Below, one piece after another: positions 23,599 through 26,865 of a stretch of 26,865 bases of DNA. Source of the DNA: JABAYQ01 sp042091225 (GTDB lineage: Bacteria > Bacteroidota > Bacteroidia > Flavobacteriales > UBA7312); NCBI GenBank assembly GCA_042091225.1, contig JBELHW010000018.1:1-26865 (forward strand), given 5' to 3'. The notes under the pieces are model-generated. The model was not told the origin of the DNA, did no database searches, and worked only from the letters and a program-made list of their open reading frames with translations. Within the stretch, counting starts at the first letter, position 1. Each line of letters opens with the position of its first letter. The position numbers and the translations under genes are program-made.

Positions 23599-23627
23599 AT
23601 TTGAGTGTGTAAGATTTTAAAATTAAT

Positions 23628-23658
23628 TTGTAGATAGTGCAAATAATGATTAAATTTG
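23628..23658 (+). promoter_or_regulatory. Bacteroidota-type promoter for the intact thioredoxin-like T9SS gene
   Basis: TTG at 23628-23630 (-33) and TAAATTTG at 23651-23658 (-7) are separated by 20 nt, matching the TTG-N(17-23)-TAnnTTTG pattern. Transcription should start near 23664, giving a leader of about 24 nt before the ATG at 23688. This is the best-formed promoter in the window. Confidence 0.7.
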
Positions 23659-23687
23659 GGCTCACTTAATCTTAACAATATAAAATT

Positions 23688-25235
23688 ATGAGACATATTT
23701 TACTAGTTTTAGCTGTTGTTTTTTCATTCAGCACTACTTCATTTGCTCAATTACCTGATGGTAGTATTGCACCAGACTTCACTACAACAGATATTAATGG
23801 TAATACACACAGACTTTACGACTACCTTGATGAAGGATACACCGTAATATTAGACATTAGTGCTACATGGTGCGGACCTTGCTGGAATTATCACTCTGGA
23901 GGTACTTTTGAAGAAATTTGGGAAGCTCATGGACCTGCTGGTGAACCAGGAGTTAGCCCTAATACTACAGATGATGTAGTTATTCTTTGGTTCGAAGGTG
24001 ATGCTGGAACAGCATTAAGCGAACTTGAAAACAGTAATCTAGGAAATTGGATAGAGCCAGTTCCAGGAGAACCTGTAACTTTCCCTATAATTAATGATGA
24101 CAATATTGCAGATCTTTACGACTTACCATACTGGCCAATAATTTACACGATTTGTCCTAGTAGAATCTTAACTGAATCTGGTCAAGCTAGTGCAGCTCAA
24201 CACTATGCAAATTTAGCAGATTGTCCTGTAGCTGTAGAAGGAACAAATGCTTCTTTAGTTTCTTATGACGGAAACTTAGCTCCAAGTGGTTGTGATAATT
24301 CTGCTTCAGGAAACGTATCTGTTACTGTACAAAATTTAGGAACTGAGATTTTAACCGGATTTACAGTCGAAGTTGTAGAAAACGGAAATACAGTTGCTAC
24401 ACAAAATTTTAGTGGATCACTGAACGTTTATGAATTAACAAGTATTGACTTCGGTAACTTAACAATTACATCCAACGAATACGAAATTGTAATTACTTCA
24501 ACTGATGACAATGCTGGCGACAACATCATTTCTCAAACATTAACATTTGCAGGAGAAACAAGTGAGACAGTTACAGTATCTATGCTTACAGACAATTATG
24601 CTTCTGAGACGTATTTAGAAATTACAGACGAAAATGGTAATGTTGTTTGGTTTGAAGGAAATGAAGCTATAGCTGGTCAGTATGCTACAGGTAGTGAAGC
24701 ACCTGCTGCAGATCCAACTACTCCTTTAGCTAATAGCACACAATACGATTGGGAAGTTAGTTTGTTGTCTACAGGATGTTACACGCTTACTGTTGGTGAC
24801 TATTATGGTGATGGTTTATTCGCATCTCAGTGGGGAGGTACAGACGGAAACTGGTCTTTAAAGGATAACACAGGTGCTATCATAAATCAAATGAGTAGTC
24901 CAGAGGTATTTATTGGTACTGATAATGCTAATTTTGAAAATGATCAAGCAGGACAACCTTCTTCTATTGAATTGGTTAATTCATTAGGATTAGAGGTATA
25001 TCCTAATCCAATAACTAATAATGCAACTTTAGAGTTAACTTTAAATGAAAACTCTAAGGTAAACATGAATATTGTAAACGTTTTGGGTGAAGTTGTTTCT
25101 TCTGAAGTTTATCAATTAAATGCAGGCAATAACAAAGTTAATTTTAACGTTAATAACATAGAAAGTGGAATTTACTTTGTGCAATTAAACATCAATGGTT
25201 TAAATACTACAAAAAAGATTACTGTTTCTAAATAA
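23688..25235 (+). CDS. Secreted thioredoxin-like protein with T9SS type A sorting domain (intact paralog)
   Basis: A 515-residue multidomain exported protein. The signal peptide ends at SFAQ (residue 21). A TlpA/redoxin-like thioredoxin domain (about 22-180) carries ATWCGPCWNYH (Cys62, Cys65), with a cis-Pro region YWPIIY. Next come an Ig/CARDB-like domain (about 190-285), a beta domain with the SGCYT-like LLSTGCYTLTVGDYYGDGL segment (about 290-420; quoted in part as CYTLTVGDYYGDG), and a type A T9SS sorting domain (433-515: LEVYPNPI, NVLGEVVSS, SGIYFVQL, KKITVSK). The combination suggests a cell-surface or secreted disulfide oxidoreductase, but the redox role is inference from the CxxC alone. 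It has its own promoter and a hairpin after it, with tlpA-like and DUF6029 genes following. The preceding interrupted gene is its tandem copy. Confidence 0.88.
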   Translation: MRHILLVLAVVFSFSTTSFAQLPDGSIAPDFTTTDINGNTHRLYDYLDEGYTVILDISATWCGPCWNYHSGGTFEEIWEAHGPAGEPGVSPNTTDDVVILWFEGDAGTALSELENSNLGNWIEPVPGEPVTFPIINDDNIADLYDLPYWPIIYTICPSRILTESGQASAAQHYANLADCPVAVEGTNASLVSYDGNLAPSGCDNSASGNVSVTVQNLGTEILTGFTVEVVENGNTVATQNFSGSLNVYELTSIDFGNLTITSNEYEIVITSTDDNAGDNIISQTLTFAGETSETVTVSMLTDNYASETYLEITDENGNVVWFEGNEAIAGQYATGSEAPAADPTTPLANSTQYDWEVSLLSTGCYTLTVGDYYGDGLFASQWGGTDGNWSLKDNTGAIINQMSSPEVFIGTDNANFENDQAGQPSSIELVNSLGLEVYPNPITNNATLELTLNENSKVNMNIVNVLGEVVSSEVYQLNAGNNKVNFNVNNIESGIYFVQLNINGLNTTKKITVSK

Positions 25236-25253
25236 ATCTAATTTGCAAAACAC

Positions 25254-25298
25254 AAAAAAGGTCAGTAGATTAGCTTATGGTTAATCACTGGCCTTTTT
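25254..25298 (+). terminator. Imperfect hairpin terminator between the thioredoxin-like genes
   Basis: The left arm GGTCAGTAGATTA (from 25260) pairs with the right arm TAATCACTGGCC with one bulged base and one G-T pair, followed by a T-run at about 25294-25298. It may fully stop transcription or act as an attenuator, because no clear promoter precedes the next gene at 25319. Confidence 0.78.
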
Positions 25299-25318
25299 TA
25301 ATTATTAAAATTTAAAAA

Positions 25319-25810
25319 ATGAAAAAACTAATTATAATTTTTATTGCATCTATTTCTTTCCTAACGTCAAATGCTCAATCTAAATCTTTTCCGAAAATTG
25401 ATTTAAAAACTCTCGACAATACAATTATGAACACCACTTCATTTAACAATGATGGCAAACTAATGGTTGTTAGTTTTTGGGCAACTTGGTGCAAGCCATG
25501 TATCAAAGAACTCACAACAATTGCTGAGGAATATGAAGACTGGCAAGATGAAACAGGAGTTAAAATTATTGCTGTATCTATTGACGACTCAAGAAATATG
25601 TCGAAAGTAAAACCTAAAGTGAATGCTGAATTATGGGATTATGAAGTGTATTGTGACCCTAATGCGGATTTGAAAAGAGCGTTAGGAATTAGTACTGTTC
25701 CTCATACTTTTATTATAAATGATAATTTAGAAATTTTGTGGCAGCATTCAGGTTATAAAGACGGGGATGAGATCGAGCTGTATAATAAAATTGTAGAACT
25801 TTCAAAATAA
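25319..25810 (+). CDS. TlpA/ResA-like periplasmic thioredoxin-family protein
   Basis: A 163-residue exported thioredoxin-fold protein. The signal peptide ends at SNAQ (residue 20). The active site is FWATWCKPCIKEL (Cys58, Cys61), and the cis-proline lies in STVPHTF (Pro128). This layout fits TlpA/ResA-type thiol-disulfide oxidoreductases, which reduce substrate disulfides in the periplasm. There is no sorting domain and no membrane anchor beyond the signal peptide, so it should remain periplasmic, unlike its CTD-bearing neighbours. The stop is followed 6 nt later by the ATG of the DUF6029 gene, so the two are almost certainly cotranscribed. The electron donor is not visible in the window. Confidence 0.92.
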   Translation: MKKLIIIFIASISFLTSNAQSKSFPKIDLKTLDNTIMNTTSFNNDGKLMVVSFWATWCKPCIKELTTIAEEYEDWQDETGVKIIAVSIDDSRNMSKVKPKVNAELWDYEVYCDPNADLKRALGISTVPHTFIINDNLEILWQHSGYKDGDEIELYNKIVELSK

Positions 25811-25816
25811 TAATCG

Positions 25817-26865
25817 ATGCAAAAATGGTTATTCCTAATTACTATACTATTTATTGGTTATAATAGTAAAGCTCAACAAAACGAGAATTATGGATCCATC
25901 TCTGGTGACTTCAATTTAAATATCCAAAGTTATACCGAAGATTTAAAAATAAATGCCGATGCTGTTGACGAATTTATTTTAATGAATGGATATTCAAATC
26001 TAAGATATACGAAAGATAACTTGTTAATAGGAGTAAGGTATGAAAGTTACCTTAATGCTCTTCAAGATTTTGATTCTAGGTTTAATGGTAACGGCATACC
26101 ATTCAGATTTGCTCAATACTCTGTGAACGATTTAGATATAACCATAGGTAATTTTTACGAGCAATTTGGTAATGGAATAATTTTTAGAAGTTATGAAGAG
26201 AAAGCTCTAGGAATAGACAACGCTATGGACGGAATTCGACTAAAATACAGTCCAATCACTGGTCTAACTATTAAAAGCTTCTTTGGAAAACAAAGATTAT
26301 ATTTCGAACAAGGGGAAGGGATAGTAAGAGGTATTGATGCAGAATTAAATTTAAATGAATCCTTCGCTTTACTAAAAAATAGCAAAACAAATGTTTTATT
26401 AGGAAGCGGATTTGTCAGTAGATTTCAGCAGAGTAACAATCCAGTATACAACCTTCCTAAAAATGTAGCAGCATATTCTGTTAGATCAACTGTAAATAGA
26501 GGTAAAGTTTCTTTTAATAGTGAATATGCGTACAAATTTAATGATCCTGATGGAGGGGTAACTTATAACAATTATGCTCCTGGAACAGCGCTGATGACTA
26601 ACTTGAGTTATTCTCAAAGAGGATTAGGTATAATATTAGAAGCACACAGAGTGGATAATATGGATTTTCGTTCCCAAAGAGGAGCGACATTAAATGATTT
26701 GACTTTATCTTACATTCCAGCTATTACTAAACAACATACCTATACTTTAGCTGCCTTTTATCCATTTTCAACACAGCCTATGGGAGAGCTTGGATTTTTA
26801 GGAGAAATAAATTACAACTTAAAGAAAAAAAGTACTCTAGGAGGAAAGTATGGTGCTCTTCTAAC
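25817..26865 (+). CDS. DUF6029 family exported protein, partial at right edge
   Basis: The frame opens with ATG at 25817 and stays open to the window end, giving 349 visible residues without a stop. A signal peptide (MQKWLFLITILFIG..., ending NSKAQ) is followed by a beta-rich chain with alternating strands such as GSISGDFNLNIQSY, NFYEQFGNGIIFRSYEEK (from residue 112), GIDNAMDGIRLKY and LTIKSFFGKQRLYF. I recognise the NFYEQFG...FRSYEE...LGI...N..DG stretch as that of DUF6029 proteins of Bacteroidota, which look like outer-membrane barrels, but no function is known to me. It lies 6 nt after the TlpA-like gene. A role linked to the thioredoxin-fold proteins is suggested only by position. Confidence 0.75.
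   Translation, partial: MQKWLFLITILFIGYNSKAQQNENYGSISGDFNLNIQSYTEDLKINADAVDEFILMNGYSNLRYTKDNLLIGVRYESYLNALQDFDSRFNGNGIPFRFAQYSVNDLDITIGNFYEQFGNGIIFRSYEEKALGIDNAMDGIRLKYSPITGLTIKSFFGKQRLYFEQGEGIVRGIDAELNLNESFALLKNSKTNVLLGSGFVSRFQQSNNPVYNLPKNVAAYSVRSTVNRGKVSFNSEYAYKFNDPDGGVTYNNYAPGTALMTNLSYSQRGLGIILEAHRVDNMDFRSQRGATLNDLTLSYIPAITKQHTYTLAAFYPFSTQPMGELGFLGEINYNLKKKSTLGGKYGALL

Noticed and set aside
23391..23696. 101-codon open frame on the minus strand
   Set aside because: It lies antisense to the remnant gene and across a terminator and promoter of the plus strand; its composition is that of antisense low-GC DNA and no domain is recognisable.
22567..25235. Insertion or transposition as origin of the tandem thioredoxin-like copies
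   Set aside because: No terminal repeats, target-site duplications or transposase sequences were seen; the two copies are well diverged, which suits an old tandem duplication.

Overview
This window looks like a chromosomal segment of a low-GC Bacteroidota, most likely order Flavobacteriales. The evidence is a full-length SprA (type IX secretion outer-membrane translocon and gliding protein), several secreted proteins with type A T9SS C-terminal sorting domains, Bacteroidota-type TAnnTTTG promoter boxes, almost no Shine-Dalgarno sequences, and flavobacterial-looking DeoC, CysC and DUF6029 sequences. Coding density is very high. No stretch longer than 300 bases lacks a gene, and I saw no RNA gene, insertion sequence or CRISPR array.

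Region 1 (1-6094, minus strand) is a tightly packed cell-surface glycan operon read right to left: deoC, cysQ (PAP phosphatase), a Wzx-type flippase, a PAPS-dependent sulfotransferase, a hexapeptide acyltransferase, a Wzy-like O-antigen polymerase/ligase, and an NAD-dependent sugar epimerase that runs off the left edge. Neighbouring genes overlap or lie within 8 nt of each other.

Region 2 (6170-9003, plus strand) is the divergent operon cysC-cysD-cysN, which turns sulfate into APS and then PAPS. A bidirectional hairpin terminator ends it. Regions 1 and 2 together form a sulfation module: CysDN and CysC make PAPS, the sulfotransferase transfers sulfate to a glycan, CysQ removes inhibitory PAP, and the flippase and polymerase export and assemble the product.

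Region 3 (9005-20515, minus strand) holds housekeeping and envelope genes: tonB; gcvH with a small VanZ-like membrane protein; and maeB-ruvA-sprA, where maeB and ruvA share an ATGA overlap and sprA follows by 22 nt with a non-ATG start.

Region 4 (20537-26865) is a cluster of exported, cysteine-rich or thioredoxin-fold proteins. A divergent minus-strand T9SS cargo protein is followed on the plus strand by an Omp28-like protein (CGNC), two tandem thioredoxin-like proteins with a WCGPCW site, a TlpA/ResA-like thioredoxin (WCKPC) and the start of a DUF6029 protein that leaves the right edge. The first of the tandem pair carries an in-frame amber codon at 23098-23100. Its downstream remnant also lacks about 170 residues relative to its intact neighbour, so it is decaying. 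SprA, encoded in region 3, would be the exit channel for the CTD-bearing proteins of region 4.
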